A stretch of 46,997 nucleotides of DNA, taken from Thermomucor indicae-seudaticae. Lineage: Eukaryota > Mucoromycota > Mucoromycetes > Mucorales > Lichtheimiaceae. A program made the position numbers and the translations under genes. Below the pieces are notes generated by a model, which was not told the origin of the DNA, ran no database searches, and was given only the letters and a program-made list of their open reading frames with translations. Below are positions 1 to 12,246 of the stretch, piece after piece; within the stretch, counting starts at the first letter, position 1; the number at the start of each line of letters is the position of its first letter. Location of the stretch: assembly GCA_000787465.1 (NCBI GenBank), contig JSYX01000014.1, positions 1 through 46,997 on the forward strand, in the 5' to 3' direction.

Positions 1-1907
1 CAACAGAGGACGCAAAAAGTTATCCAAAAACTAGTATCTACACATATCGAATAGACGTTATGTTACGTTTTCATGACGGAACTCAAAATTACTGCCTTTG
101 TTTCGGATTCATTCTTTTCTCGGAGAAAAAGCCGAAATTACTGTACGCGCTTAGCACTGAAAGTTTGCAGGAACGTATCGGAATGTCAAGTACGGGCAGT
201 TGTTTCCTATGATGTGTCCAACTTAATCGAACTGATTGTTGCAGCGTCAAGTACGGGAGCCAATGTATGCGTACAAGCAACCAAAGTGACTTAATCAATG
301 TCTGCCCTTGACACGCTTGTTTCTCCAAGGATGAAAGTTCCCCGAAGCAGGGTTTCACGACTTGTTGAAGCTTTGCCTGTCTGGGTTTGAGCCCACGAGA
401 CATGTACGATCACAACGTTGTCCTGAGCCCTGTGTGTTGCTGCTGCCTACAGCTTGAATGTTGAAAAGCGACAGTGCGCCAGATTGTCGGACTTTCATGT
501 AACAGACTCCAAAGCATGAACGGGTTTTGATCGCCTCAATGGGAAGCTTTTCCAATGGCATTAGCATTCTCTGGAGAGAGTCATGGACAACCCAAAAGCC
601 GGAAAACCTTCCGAGGAGTGCTTAAAGACGATTGCAGCCTTGGGCGCTCATTTTGTGGATGCCTTCATTTTCCAAAGCAAACAAGTTGAGGCACTCACGA
701 AAGCCGAAGAACTAGGCCATGCCAAGAAGACTACCTAAACAATGTCTGGGTGAACGAGCTGTGACAACGCGTTTCAAAACATTCCTGTGTTGAAATGCTT
801 GCACGACATTACTTTCGAATGATGTAGGATGGGTTACTTTTTTTGTGAGATCCGTAGGTTGCAGAAGTTGTACTTTTTCGAAGCTGATCCGCGTCAGTGG
901 AGCGTGTTCGTGCTAGTAGAGGCACTGTCGACGAAGCAATCTCCAGCTGCTTTCGACATAACTTTCGACCACCTGAACGACGCCTGCATTTGCGAGGGAA
1001 TGGAGTTGAGAAGTTGCACATTCCAACCAAAATGATGGTTACGCGTCAACGTTACAGCTATTCGCGAGTATGCTTCGACTAAAATTCTTGAAGCTTGAAC
1101 TCTAGGATATCAATCAAGATAATATAAATGTATTTATGCGCGACGTGGTCCGGCAAAGGTAAAGTTTGAGTCATACAACGGATCTAACGTAAGGCAAATG
1201 GAGGAATTCGTTTTACTCCTTCGAAGTATTGATTTCCTTATACACACTATTTTAGTTTACAATGATAACAAAGCCTCTTTAATTGGCATTTCCGTAATAT
1301 GGTGGCATTCGGGTCGCGGTCTACCTGTGCCTCTTATTCGATGGGTTTTACGGAAGGGGAAATTTATTCCTTGCAATTAGTACAGACACTAAATATATCT
1401 AGGACTTTCTTCGATGTGCCGTCTCCTTACGCCAATTGTGGTGAACGAGAACTTCTAAACGTATACAGACAGAGTAACGACGCATATTGATTCGAATACA
1501 AAAAGGTTCATTGCATATACAAAAGACGCCAAAACGCTCTCATGAGTCTTAAAACGTCGCTATGCCAGCAAGTACAAGACATCGCGCAGCTGAAGGCCCT
1601 ACGATATGCCTGCATACAAATATGTCGTGCAGAAGGCTCCTTTCGGCAACGTCACTCAATAGGCCGATATATACCAGCAGCTGTAAACTTCATCATTGTA
1701 ACCAGCACCAGTCTCATAAAGTCCAAACTCGGTCTGCATTGACGCAAGACGTCTTCTATCTTCACCTATATCACTTGATTTTTCTCTCTGCCAAATCACA
1801 CGGGGATATTATCAAAAACGCTTCTAAACCCCAAGATGGAAGAAGAAAAGCGTACTATTTTATTTGTTCATGTTTCTCCGCGAGGATCCTTTGATTCGTG
1901 AACGGCA
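1..1907. other. No recognisable gene
   Basis: No open frame here shows a known domain, codon continuity across plausible introns, or family resemblance. A 51-codon ATG frame at 583-738 (+) is the only stretch with a protein-like composition, and it could be a terminal exon of something unidentified. The final part presumably holds the promoter and 5' UTR of the reductase gene that starts at 1908. Confidence 0.5.
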
Positions 1908-3948
1908 ATGCGATTCTTTACACGGCAATTAACGAGCCATAGACGACTCTACAGCTCCAGCGTCGCTACTCCTAATCTCCCAAACGTCGTCATACCCAAA
2001 TTGGGTCGAAAAGTGTCCCGGATAGGCTTTGGCGCGTACAGAGCACACAAGGACCATCCTCATGGGGAAGCCTTGCGACAGTCCATTGAGAGCGGCGTAA
2101 ATATAATCGACACGGCTGCCAATTTCGAAAACGGTAGAGCGCACTTGGTAGCTGCGGAACAAGGAACATGAAACTGAAACAACTTGTGATGTTTCCAGGA
2201 GCCTCGGAGCGACTGATTGGCGACACCGTGCAAGCTATGGTGTCCGCGGGGCAAGTGGATCGAAAGGTAAATGAACGAAAGAAAGCCTCGTCAGACCTTC
2301 ATACTAAAAAAAGAAAACCTTGCAAAAAGGCTTTGACACTGGTGACTAAGTCAGGATACTTGTCTGCGGCAGATATTCGAAATCTAGACGGCGACTATGT
2401 ACAGATCAACGAAAAGAGCTATCATTCTATATCACCATCCATTGTAGAAAAGCAAATTGCACAATCGCTAGAGCGTCTCAAGACGGATAAAATTGACATT
2501 TTCATGTTGAACGCACCAGAGCGGATGCTGATGGCTAGAAAAAGAACCTATACTCCCGATCAGCTTTACAAAGACATGGCAAAAGCATTTCAGTATCTCG
2601 ACGGACTGGTCGCAGCTGGTGAGTTGCTTTCCCGAAGATATGTACCCACTTTGCGGCGTTCATACTGACGGTCTTGTGGTTTCAAAGGCACTATTGGAGG
2701 ATATGGTGTGTGCTCCAATTCAATGGCGCTTCCGTCAGCTGCAGACCATATTTCGCTTCCACGAATCCTTCAGGCGTGTGCAAAGCCCGAAAACTTTGTG
2801 GCTATCCAAGTACCTTTCAATATCTTTGAAAGAGAGGCGATTGTTGCCCGAACAACCAGTCTTCCAACACCTGTTCAGACCCTTGGCGAAATCGCAAAGG
2901 TAATATAATGAAACTAGCCGTATCATGCATAGGATGACACTGTTTTCATACTGGGCGTTATGCTGTATATGCAGGAAAATGATATATTCGTGATGACTAA
3001 CAGGCCTCTGAATGCTATTGCCAATGGTCAAATCAGGGTGCTTGTGAACCATGCGTTGGATGGCGATACTGAAGGATCAAGTGCCAGTAAGCCACCTGAC
3101 GACTTGAAGCAAGCAACCTGTTTCTAATCAAAGGATAAGGTGAACGTCAAATCATGGACAAAATGTCGCAGTCTTTCCAGCAGGTTTCGCAGATGGAGGC
3201 TGATATGATGTCTGAATGTAAGCAAGTCTGTTTCTTCGAGTTACCCGGGGTGGATCACTCACAAAAAGCGACTTAGTGCCTATCGAAGAGGAAGCCTTGA
3301 CAGCCAAGTTTGTTTGGGGAGAAGTATGCGAGTCGGATGGAAATCCTTTGCTTAAATGGATGCTGATTGTCTATTTCGGGAACCAGGTCCTCTCCGAGAA
3401 TCTGGCACGCCTTGCGCAGAATCACTTTGCTGCTCGGCATTACCTTGTACAACAAGTTTTACCTGTGCTTGAAAAGGATTTGGACGCGCTGCGGGTATAT
3501 GCCGGAAAATTCGAGGAAGAACGCAGAGCAGCTTATGACGACTGGATCAAGACGTACAGGAAGGTAAAGAAAAGGGGATGGTCAAATCTCTCCCTCCCAA
3601 GAAGGGGAACGTTGATGGTCATTTGAATAGGGTGTCCATGCCCTTGTGGATGATATTGTTGCATACGCATACATTGATACGTTAAGAAAGAACAGTGAAT
3701 TGGATCGAATCATGAATGCTCTAAGTCCAACACTAAGTCGACAGCAGAACGCAAGTAGCGCGCACTCGCCTTTGTCAATCAAGATGCTTCGTTACTTGCT
3801 GGCGCATGATGCTGTTGGTACTGTTTTTACTGGTATGCGGGATCCTCGATACGTTCAAGATGCTCTGACAGCTGTCAGTGCAAGTATGACGGAGCCGTTA
3901 GGAAAAGATGAAATAGACGACATTTCACAGTGTCCTGTATTCTATTGA
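1908..3948 (+). CDS. Aldo/keto reductase family protein with altered catalytic tetrad, probably mitochondrial
   Basis: Eight exons: 1908-2133, 2199-2266, 2330-2618, 2688-2899, 2975-3086, 3140-3217, 3277-3563, 3631-3948. They give 529 residues, and all seven introns (53-75 nt) are GT-AG. The N-terminus (MRFFTRQLTSHRRLY) is basic and lacks acidic residues, as in mitochondrial presequences. The AKR barrel follows, with KLGRKVSRIGFGAYR near residue 31, DTA at 68-70 and VTKSGY around Lys105. Relative to the usual AKR tetrad (Asp, Tyr, Lys, His), Asp68 and Lys105 are kept, but the Tyr position is Phe73 and the His position is Asn159 (in FMLNAPE). The protein is longer than the roughly 320 residues of simple AKRs; residues from about 320 on form a helical C-terminal extension without a recognised domain. 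The substrate is unknown, and oxidoreductase activity should not be assumed. The exon 5/6 junction is the least certain. Confidence 0.85.
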
Positions 3949-4171
3949 TTGATAGGTAGAGTATAAAAGTATTATTATTAAGTTGAGACTATACAAAATT
4001 TATTGCAATAATATTATGGTATCAAGGTAGTGCAGCTGGCGGTGAAGAGGATAAACATTGTCGCTTATCCGGGGCAGTAGGACTCGAGGTGTCTTGTCGA
4101 TCTCGCTTACTTTGCCGTTGAGCGTCTACTATGAGTGACCGCAATACATTGTTCTGGGCACAACGGGCAAG

Positions 4172-5218
4172 TTAAAAACATTTGTATGACCGACTTCTAG
4201 CCCATATATCATTTACCTCCACTTGCAAGTCATGAACGCGTGCTTCAAGGGAGGTGATATGTTTCCTTTGTCTGTCACTGACTTCTCGCCACTGTGCAAG
4301 TTGTTCACGTAGTTCTTTGTTTTCTTGTTCTAGATTTGTAGGCGGGGGTATCGAAACGGGTGGCAAGGTGGGCCGTGCCAGCTGATCGTTGATATTGTTA
4401 GGAGGAGGAAAGGATAGGATCCTGGGTTCATCATGTTGGCCAGGGAGTGGCTGTGAAGCTGGAAATGGAATATGCAGCTGTGGGATTGCTCGACGTGGCG
4501 TTGACTCCTTATTATTGTCAGGTGACGTGGCGCTTTTGGACAAGACCACATCAGCCTTAACTTTTTTGGTATTATGCACGGTGCAAGCCATGCCTCCTTC
4601 CGCACGCTGGTGACGGCTCAGAGCATCCTGACGAGCAAAAGATCGAAAGCAGTTGTTGCAGACATACGGTCGTTCACCGGTATGTAGTTTCTTATGTCGC
4701 TTCAAATCGTGTTGACGTCGAAAATGATGGTTACATATTTCACACTATATGTATAAAAGATAAATTCCTCATTCTTTGTCCCACTTGATGATAATGCTCT
4801 TTACCTGGTATGGACGCTCAGACGAATGAGTGGCTAAATGCGATTTGAGGTTATGTGGGCGGCTGAATGTTTGTTCGCACTCGTGACACACATACGGTTT
4901 GTCGACAGTAGTAGTATTGGGCTTCTCTGCTTGGTCACTGCTTGGTTCTTGTTTCTTGGCGCAAGTCGGCGGATTATTTTGAGATTTTGCATCCAGTAAC
5001 GGCAAAATAGAGTTTGCAGCTGCTACGGCTGTTGCTGGAGTAACAGGGGTCGGCAGATATTCTTCTTCTCGACTATTCAGCAAAGATGGAATAGAAGGAT
5101 CCCGTTTTTTCACCTGCTGCTGTGATGAGACATTTTGACCTGTCAGCTGCTGCTGTCGGTCTTGTGGTATGCTTGTTGTTGGAGGTGATGGAAGAGTGTT
5201 GCTGCTGGAAACGTCCAT
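4172..5218 (-). CDS. C2H2 zinc-finger transcription factor, Crz1/CrzA-like finger array
   Basis: Two exons (5218-4805 and 4744-4172, 60-nt GT-AG intron) encode 328 residues. The first ~105 residues are Ser/Pro/Gln-rich and probably disordered. Three consecutive fingers follow: residues 109-131 (FSRPHNLKSH), 137-159 (FRRQHDLKRH) and 165-192 (FARQDALSRH). The third closes with Cys instead of a second His (C2HC). The linkers SSERPY and TGERPY are canonical. The order NLKSH, then QHDLKRH, then DALSRH plus a terminal Cys matches what I know of calcineurin-responsive Crz1/CrzA/Prz1 factors, so a role in Ca2+-stress transcription is a reasonable inference. I see no clear PxIxIT calcineurin-docking motif. 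The C-terminus (about 280-320) is a heptad-like coiled coil, suggesting dimerisation. The gene is divergent from the alpha-galactosidase at 7810, across 2.6 kb. Confidence 0.85.
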
Positions 5219-7480
5219 GGTGTCGTTCGTTTCGAATATCTCTTTTTCAGAAAAGTTTAGAGCGATTACAGTTTAATCTTAGAAGCTATCTTGAATAGAT
5301 TCCGTTTCCAAGTTGAAGGGGGGATATACTTTGAACTGTTAGGATGGAAGGGAAGAAAAGAACGCGGAAGAAGTTATTTTTGGTGCGCGAAGGTTAATGG
5401 GCTCTATATGAAAATTTCGAACCCAGTACGGCGCAGCGCCGCGCCTGGCAAAACTCTCGTAAAGTATATTTAGTCCCGGAAGCACACACATTTACGGATA
5501 CTTAACTGTAGGAGCTATATTATAAGTTTATATTTACTATAACATATACTATGTAAAAATTTTATTTCAACTATCCGTCTTTTTCTTGCGAAATGCATGT
5601 TTTTTCTTTTGATTTCTAAACTGTGGCTTTTGGGCCATCGCGCCACACTCTTCACCTGCTGTCCAATCAGAAAGCTTGAATTAATGACGATTGCGTGTCC
5701 TTGTGGCACGTTGCCAAATTGTCCCAGGGCAGCTCACAAAGATTCTCCGAAACACATGTTTTTCCGGAACATGTTCCGTTTCTAAGTCTGAAAGTCGATA
5801 TCCATGTTCTTTGAGAGGAGTTACTGCGTTAAAGGGACGATGCTACTGAATAAATATACCATGTTGATTGCAGTACCTATTCCATTGTCTGAAATTCTCG
5901 ATTTGAACGAGGCTCCTCCTCTCATTCAAACCAAAGGAGCACAAGATCTGATCAAATGCTGTCAGTCTCTGTTATTGTCTGTTTTCCAGTAGCGTGCTTC
6001 TCTGTTAGCACGCTAAGCTTTGTCATTTGCCACAAGAAATTTTCGATCGTCCGACATAGCCGGCATGGGGAATCTTCACCTACCAAAAAATGGCTAGTAA
6101 CCTCAATGTCCACGACTCGATTGGTTGGTATGACGGGATAGACAAAATATCTCACAGGCTTTAACTTTTTGTATTCATACATAATACTCTCAGTGTGCTA
6201 TACGTACTAATTCGCTTCATGACTTTTGCGACATGCATGTAGTACACTGCAGACAGCACGTGTATGCTGCCAAACAGTGGCGATCGCTCCGACTGATACA
6301 GAGAGTTTTGCCAGTGAGGTAACTGGCATGCAATACAATCTCGTCTCTTTGTGGTCGGTCACCTTTAGCTCAACGGAACAACCTTCTTTTATTATGGAAA
6401 GCCGAGCGACTGTTTTATGAGCAATGCACATTAGACGTTCGCACTGTTATGTTCGGAGTAACCTGCAGTGGGCGCTTGTCATGCTGCTATGCTTTTATAC
6501 ACAGTGATCCGCTCTATCCACTGAGTCTGACAAACAGTGAAAAATCACTAAACTCATTGTAACAATCCATGATCTTTGCTACTGTATTTTCCTCATTTGT
6601 CTTTGCTAGGCTTTTGCTTAAATAGTCAGCAGGTTCGACATCGTTAACCTGTTTTTGCTTAGGAAATAATGCTACAATAGTATGTCCAATGCCTCTTTTG
6701 TCTTTCAAGTTTCTCGCAGAAAGTAGTGTGAAAGCTGTGTGCCATAGTACCGGATAAGCAATTGAAAATCAGGATGTGATGGTATTTCTGTCCAAGTAAC
6801 CCTGATTACAGCGGGCGGATACTGCATTCTACAGCTTACAAAAGCTTTTCAAAATAACCTACCGCCCTCTCCCAAAGACTCATTTGTAAGGTCCTTTCCT
6901 ATAAGCATCTTCCTTTAATATTGGTAGTTTAATCTTCTCTGTTAGTCCATGGAGGCTTTTAGTATGTATAACGAAAGGATCAAGCAACTGGGAATAAATA
7001 ATAAGCAACAGGCTCGCAATTGGGTTTGGAACAACCGGAAATTCGGTATCGTCTACTGAATATGGGAAGTACTGGTTCGTTTCCAGCATTCCGAGGAATC
7101 TTCATTGTGGGGTATCAGTTTTCCTTTCGAAATCTGATTACCTCAGCCATTCCTAACGAAACCGGAAAAAAGTAAAACAGTCTCTGATTATGATAGCATA
7201 TGTAAGAAATGAGACGATAAGATCAGCGCGATATATCGATATTTGATAAATCGATATTCTCTGTATATCAATCCACGAATTTGCTTTTGCCAGACATGTG
7301 TACGCTTGATATCATGGTATTCTTAATCTAAAGATTCCATTTTTCCGTCGCGGACCTATCATTATATCATGCAGGCACCGTACCATCTTTCGTTGTGTCC
7401 CAGATGGGATGGCGAAAGGATCTGCTTATGTAATATGAACTCTGTGTCACTCTGACGTTTGCATGTCTTCCTTTTGGTTC
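5219..7480. other. Divergent intergenic region without recognisable gene
   Basis: About 2.3 kb separates the zinc-finger gene start (-) from the alpha-galactosidase promoter. Only short scattered open frames occur, without domain or splice support. An AT-rich patch around 7231-7252 contains three ATCGAT-type repeats. I see no terminal repeats or transposase fragments. Confidence 0.5.
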
Positions 7481-7624
7481 GTGGGGTGGGAAAAAGAAAA
7501 CTGTAGCTTAAAACAAGATGCAGGGAACAAGGTAAAGGATGTGACGTCCATAGGCATCTTTTGAGTCCGGCTGTAATTCACAAGCCCGCTATAATGGTTC
7601 GAGCAAAAAAAGAAGAGAGTGGGG
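7481..7624 (+). promoter_or_regulatory. CreA/Mig1-like GTGGGG sites upstream of alpha-galactosidase
   Basis: Two GTGGGG hexamers occur at 7481-7486 and 7619-7624, 325 and 187 nt upstream of the GH36 start codon. The reverse motif CCCCAC lies just before the ATG at 7803-7808. These match the SYGGRG consensus of the carbon-catabolite repressors CreA/Mig1, which commonly repress fungal glycoside hydrolase genes on glucose. The match is to a short motif only, so binding is inferred. Confidence 0.4.
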
Positions 7625-7740
7625 TCAGTAAACGCGACATTAAACCCAGGTATTTAGACTAAACCTGAAAAGAGCTGCCGCGGGAAAAGCAAATCCAAGT
7701 TGCCTCTGCGCCAGAACAAAGCGGGAAGAAAGAATTTGCT

Positions 7741-7748
7741 TATATAAA
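7741..7748 (+). promoter_or_regulatory. TATA box of alpha-galactosidase gene
   Basis: TATATAAA lies 62 nt upstream of the predicted GH36 ATG at 7810, a normal spacing for a fungal TATA promoter with a short leader. It is the only strong TATA element between 7600 and the start codon. Confidence 0.5.
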
Positions 7749-7809
7749 CACCTCACTTGTGTCCGTGTGCGGGGCAAGTATCGACAACCAGTTCTCATCC
7801 TTCCCCACA

Positions 7810-7872
7810 ATGGCGCCGTGGAGAGCTTTCCTGGGTGCCATCACTCTATTACTCATGGCTTCAGGTACCGGG

Positions 7873-7907
<35 letters not shown>

Positions 7908-10288
7908 CAAGACAGGCATTCAAAAGCATCCAATGTTCGACACTTGGTTCTTGACGACCGAAAGAACAAGCTATGTGGTTGGCGCGACTACAGAGGGTTA
8001 CTTTTTGAACCTGCACTGGGGCGAACGCTTGACGCAAATGGACGATCTGCAGGCGGTGCTGGAGAACACCACTGCATCCCAGAATCCACCCATCACTGCT
8101 GCTCCCGAGGAACTTCCCATTTTTGGTGGCCTGCGCTATCTAGAGACTGCCCTGAATGCCGAACTTCCTAACGGCGTGCGTGAGCTGAACCTGCTGTTTA
8201 CCGGCGACGTCAATATTACTGGCAATACCCTGATGGACGTTAATTTGCGCGACGGCAACTACTCGGAACTGCTTGTGACGCTTCACTATGAACTGGATAT
8301 TGAAAATGACATAATTCGACGATCTTATACCGTCCGCAATGGTCTCAATGGCCGGGTCAATCTTTCCAAGGTATTTTCGGCTGCCTGGCACCCGCCAACG
8401 TCGCAAGGCATTGACGACAGACGAGAAGTGATCACACTGGCTGGTGAATGGTAACGCGTCAGTTACAGCTTCTATGGTTTTCTTCATGATCCACTCATAA
8501 ATAAAATCCCACTTCAGGGCGAATGAAGCCATGGTTGAAAGAACAGAGCTTCGACCAGGCGTCCAGCACGTCATTGAATCTCCACGCGGCTTCCCGGCTC
8601 ACGTCAGCTATCCATACTTTGCCATCCGCCAGATCCCGAGCGAAACACAACCCGGTAAACAAGAGGTCTATTTCGGGGCCTTGGCATGGTCTGGCAGCTG
8701 GGAGATCACCATCCACACCACACTACTTGGCAATATCCGTGTCGCTGGCGGCATGCACCACAAGGACTTTGGCTGGACGCTCGAACCTGGAGAATCCTTT
8801 ACGACCCCCGTCTTCGTGGCTGGCTTCACAAACGACGGTCTTCCAGGCGCCCGGAAACTGATGCCTCGACATGTCCGCAAATACCAGCAGAAGAATGTCC
8901 AGACACAAAAGGACGATAGCGTGTACCATCCTGTCCTGTATAACTCTTGGGAGGCCGTGACGTTCAACGTGACGTATGAGAAGCAGCTCGATCTGGCAAG
9001 GAAGGCAGCGCCCTTGGGTATCGAATTATTTGTGATTGATGATGGCTGGTTTGGCGCACGCGACAATGATTCGGCTGGTCTTGGTGATTGGTTCGTCAAT
9101 AAGCAAAAGTTCCCGAACGGCCTAAAACCTCTGGCTGACCACGTCCATCAGCTTGGGATGAAGTTTGGTGTCTGGTTTGAACCTGAAGGGGTACGTCTGA
9201 CTAAGAAGCCGAAGTATGTTTGTCTTGCGCTCTATGATTAACGACGAGCAAATGTTTGTTAGGTCAATCCCGACTCTGATCTGTACCGAGAGCATCCTGA
9301 CTGGGTCTATTATTACGACGGTGTTCCAAGGTACACTAAGAGCTTAAACAAGTTATTAAAGAAAGATGGGTTTTAATGAGAGAACAGGTATGAGGCGCGT
9401 AATCAGCTGGAGCTCAACTTTGGCCTGCCTCAAGTGCGCGAACACATGTACAACCGAATCTCGACACTGGTCAGGGAAGTGGGTATCGACTATATCAAGT
9501 GGGACATGAATCGACCTTTTGCCGAAGTGACCATGCACCATTTCGACCGCAACCCGCGCGAAGCCTGGGTTCTGCACGTCCAAGGATTCTACAGCGTCCT
9601 CGACAGACTCAAGAAGGACTTTCCCCACCTTTGGATTGAAAGCTGTTCAAGTGGCGGTGGCCGAATGGACATTGGTGTTCTTGAAAAGGTCGATCAAGTC
9701 TGGACAAGTGATAACACGCGACCGGATGCCCGCATTATGATCCAGTACGGCGCCTCGCTCTTTTTGCCGCCTCGTGCCATGTATGGCTGGGTCACCGACT
9801 CTCCTTCGGACCCGTCCATCAACATCCCACTATCTTTCCGGTTCCACGTCTCGTTCATGGGTGGTCTTGGTGTCGGCGCCAACTTGAACCAATACACCGA
9901 AGAGCAGATGGCCGAAGCCAAAGGCTGGATTGCGCTGTACAAGAAAATTCGTCCCGTGATCCAAAACGGTGATCTTAATTGGCTCGTTCAACCCTCAAAG
10001 TTGGCTCAACTGGTCGCTGTCTCCCAGACCACAGCGCGTGATCAATCGCGAGCCGTTGTCCTTGGGTTCCGTCTCAACAGCCCGTTCAGCCAGCCTCTTT
10101 CGCCTGTGCGTCTTCGTGATCTGGAAGCCTCGGCGACTTATAGAGTGCAGGTCTGGGAGGATGACCCGGAGAATCCCACTGAGGACTACACATATTCCGG
10201 TGCCTACCTCATGAACAAGGGTATTACATTTTCCGCATTGAACAATGCCATGTTTAGAAGTGTTGTAGCCTGGGTCCAAGAAGTGTAA
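7810..10288 (+). CDS. Secreted alpha-galactosidase, glycoside hydrolase family 36
   Basis: Four exons (7810-8450, 8518-9190, 9263-9330, 9388-10288) give 760 residues, a normal GH36 length. The enzyme removes terminal alpha-1,6-galactose from raffinose-type oligosaccharides and galactomannan. The N-terminal beta-sandwich (about 40-330) is followed by the (beta/alpha)8 barrel. KWDMNR places the nucleophile at Asp500, and SDNTRPD places the acid/base at Asp569; SCSSGGGRMD at 547-556 is the conserved substrate loop. The spacing of the two acids matches characterised GH36 enzymes. A signal peptide (residues 1-22) precedes a run of ten alanines. ATG 7810 is chosen because it sits in a good context (CACAATGG) directly before the hydrophobic signal sequence; the frame upstream has no ATG. 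In the FEPE(x)VNPDSDLY motif the usual Met is Gly, created at the exon 2/3 junction. TATA and CreA-like sites lie upstream, so glucose-repressed expression is likely. Confidence 0.95.
7876..7905 (+). repeat. (GCT)10 trinucleotide repeat in coding sequence
   Basis: Ten uninterrupted GCT codons encode Ala23-Ala32 immediately after the hydrophobic core of the alpha-galactosidase signal peptide. A pure codon repeat is prone to length change. Here a change would only alter the spacer between signal peptide and mature enzyme. Confidence 0.95.
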
Positions 10289-10529
10289 AGACAGCTTGTG
10301 TGTGAAGCCCTAGATCAAAAAGCACCTCAGCGAATTTATTATGCACCAGCAAAATGAAATTAAAGAGAAGAAAAAAAGCAAGCAATTGACACACATGATG
10401 AGGGGGGTATAATGGGTATGTACATTACGCTATTACGGACTGATGCTTTTGCACAATGAGAAAATGGATGAGCATTGAGAAAAGAGTAAACTTTGCTTCT
10501 TTGTTTTCATGATTGCCCTTGTCCTCCTT

Positions 10530-12246
10530 TTAGGCAGACTTGACACGCTTCACTCGTAGACCAGATGCTGTTGCCTTTTGCTCAGGCACAGGATCTTGGT
10601 CTTCTTCAGCTGCACGTTTGCGGCTTGAACCAGTATTATCCTGGCTGAGACCTGGCACGTAGCAAAAGTCATAGTCAGCAAACCACCAGTCCATAGAAAA
10701 TGGATCCGTGTTATAACATGTACACTCAAGGTCATTCACGGAAGGCTTGGGTGAAGCGGTATGATGGGTATAAGGTGTCATGGCTTCTTTTTCAGACGGA
10801 GAGAAGCTCTAAAATGAGTGAGCGGCAGAAGATTAATAAGATCATGCTCTCTAAAGTATTAGGAAAAAGGAATGAGGTCTTACCTGTTGACGACCAGTAG
10901 GGGATGGTAATGCCTTTCTTTCGGAACCGTGCAGTGGAGGACTTGCAGGCAAGCGAGGCTTGCCAATGGACGAAAGGAGATCATCTTCACACCGTATAGA
11001 GTAACGAGAACAGTCGTCCGTGAGAATAGATGCGGAAGAAGAAGATGGAGCCGCAGAGGTAAAGTTATTGCTGGATAGCGAATACGGAGAAGAAGGAGCA
11101 TAACTGCCACCCATAGAACGAGAACTAGGTCGGTATCCATCGTATTGGCTGGGACCAAACATGCATAGATCATTTTGCGTATTGTTACCCATCATGTTTT
11201 CTTGCGAGCGGAAGACTAAGGAGGGGGAAGGATTTTAATGGGTAAATCGAGTTCAGCAAGTAGGCAAGAGGTGGGGAGTTCTCTAACTTACTCGAGTCAT
11301 TGCTACCCAAAGCAGGAAGAGACTGGTAAGAGCGATTGGAACCCCAAGGAGACATCAGAGGATATGGATCGGCCTTGTAAGTTGGAGCAGCAGCACTGGT
11401 AGTGGCAGCAGCAACAGATGGCTGAGGACGAAGATTAGACGAGGTGTTGGCCGTCTCCACCGAGGCCGAATCGTTCAAGGGAAGACTGGTAAGATTATTG
11501 TTGTTCGTTGCCGCGTTATTGTTTTGCGTGACAAGAAACTTGGACGGATCAGGAGTGAAGAGAGGATACAGGAGATCAATGATCTTGAACTTGGTTGCCA
11601 AGTCTTTTGCGCGCTTAAAGTCGATCCAGACACCCTTCAAATGCATCGCGCCTACTTTGACAACGACTCGTCCTTTTTCATTCTTGAGGATGCCGTCGCG
11701 CTTGCCACGAGACATGCCCACAACATTCAAGAGCTTGGTGCCATTGATCATGTCATTGTCTGCATAAAGGAAAAGAGAAGGTTAAAAGGTTTTTGGTTCA
11801 CATGATTTTGCTCACAACCAACCTTGTCGACGAGCCACACAAATGTTCTTGGCATCTACTTGGTAGCAAATAGTACCCTCATCTTCCCAGACAGTTGTAG
11901 TCAACCTGGGGCGTTGGATTGATGCTGCTACTGGTGCTGGGGGGTGGTGGTGATGGTGAGGGGTCATGTACCCAGTAGTTCTACGAAAATTTCCAAGCCC
12001 CAATGAGGTAGCAGTAAGGGACGCAGGAGGAGGAAGGTGCCAGGAGGTGAAGCTCTGTGGCGAAGAGGAAGAGGTGGGAACAGACCAACCGGGTGCATTG
12101 CTGGTTGCAGCGTAGCCATGTGACATGTCCCCGTGGTTATCGTATGGTGCTGCTGGGTACGAAGGGCGGCGGAAGAACTGTTGGTCGCCATATGGATAAG
12201 GCGCAGGGCCAGACGAATAGAGGTTCGTTTGATATAGACTTTCCAT
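10530..12246 (-). CDS. stuA: APSES-domain transcription factor, StuA/Efg1/Sok2 type
   Basis: Four exons (12246-11823, 11759-11292, 11215-10884, 10808-10530) encode 500 residues, with three GT-AG introns of 63, 76 and 75 nt. The APSES DNA-binding domain spans about residues 112-205. It starts with [19 protein letters not shown] and continues through [28 protein letters not shown] and DLLYPLF, which is the StuA/Efg1/Phd1 signature rather than the Swi4/Mbp1 type (no ankyrin repeats). Intron 1 splits the domain after ARRQ. The flanks are rich in Ser, Pro, His and Tyr. The C-terminus has two basic clusters (SSRKRAAEE and LRVKRVKSA), which fit the conserved C-terminal nuclear localisation signal of StuA proteins. 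Family members control hyphal morphogenesis and asexual sporulation. The long 5' region (more than 3 kb without a gene) is typical for this gene. ATG 12246 is the first in-frame start that gives the usual short N-terminus. Confidence 0.93.

Noticed and set aside
1562..1894. 110-codon plus-strand frame upstream of the reductase
   Set aside because: No domain, Cys/His/Ser-rich random composition, ends just before a well-supported start.
5410..5450. tRNA-like B-box (TTCGAACCC)
   Set aside because: No matching A-box, acceptor stem or anticodon arm on either strand.
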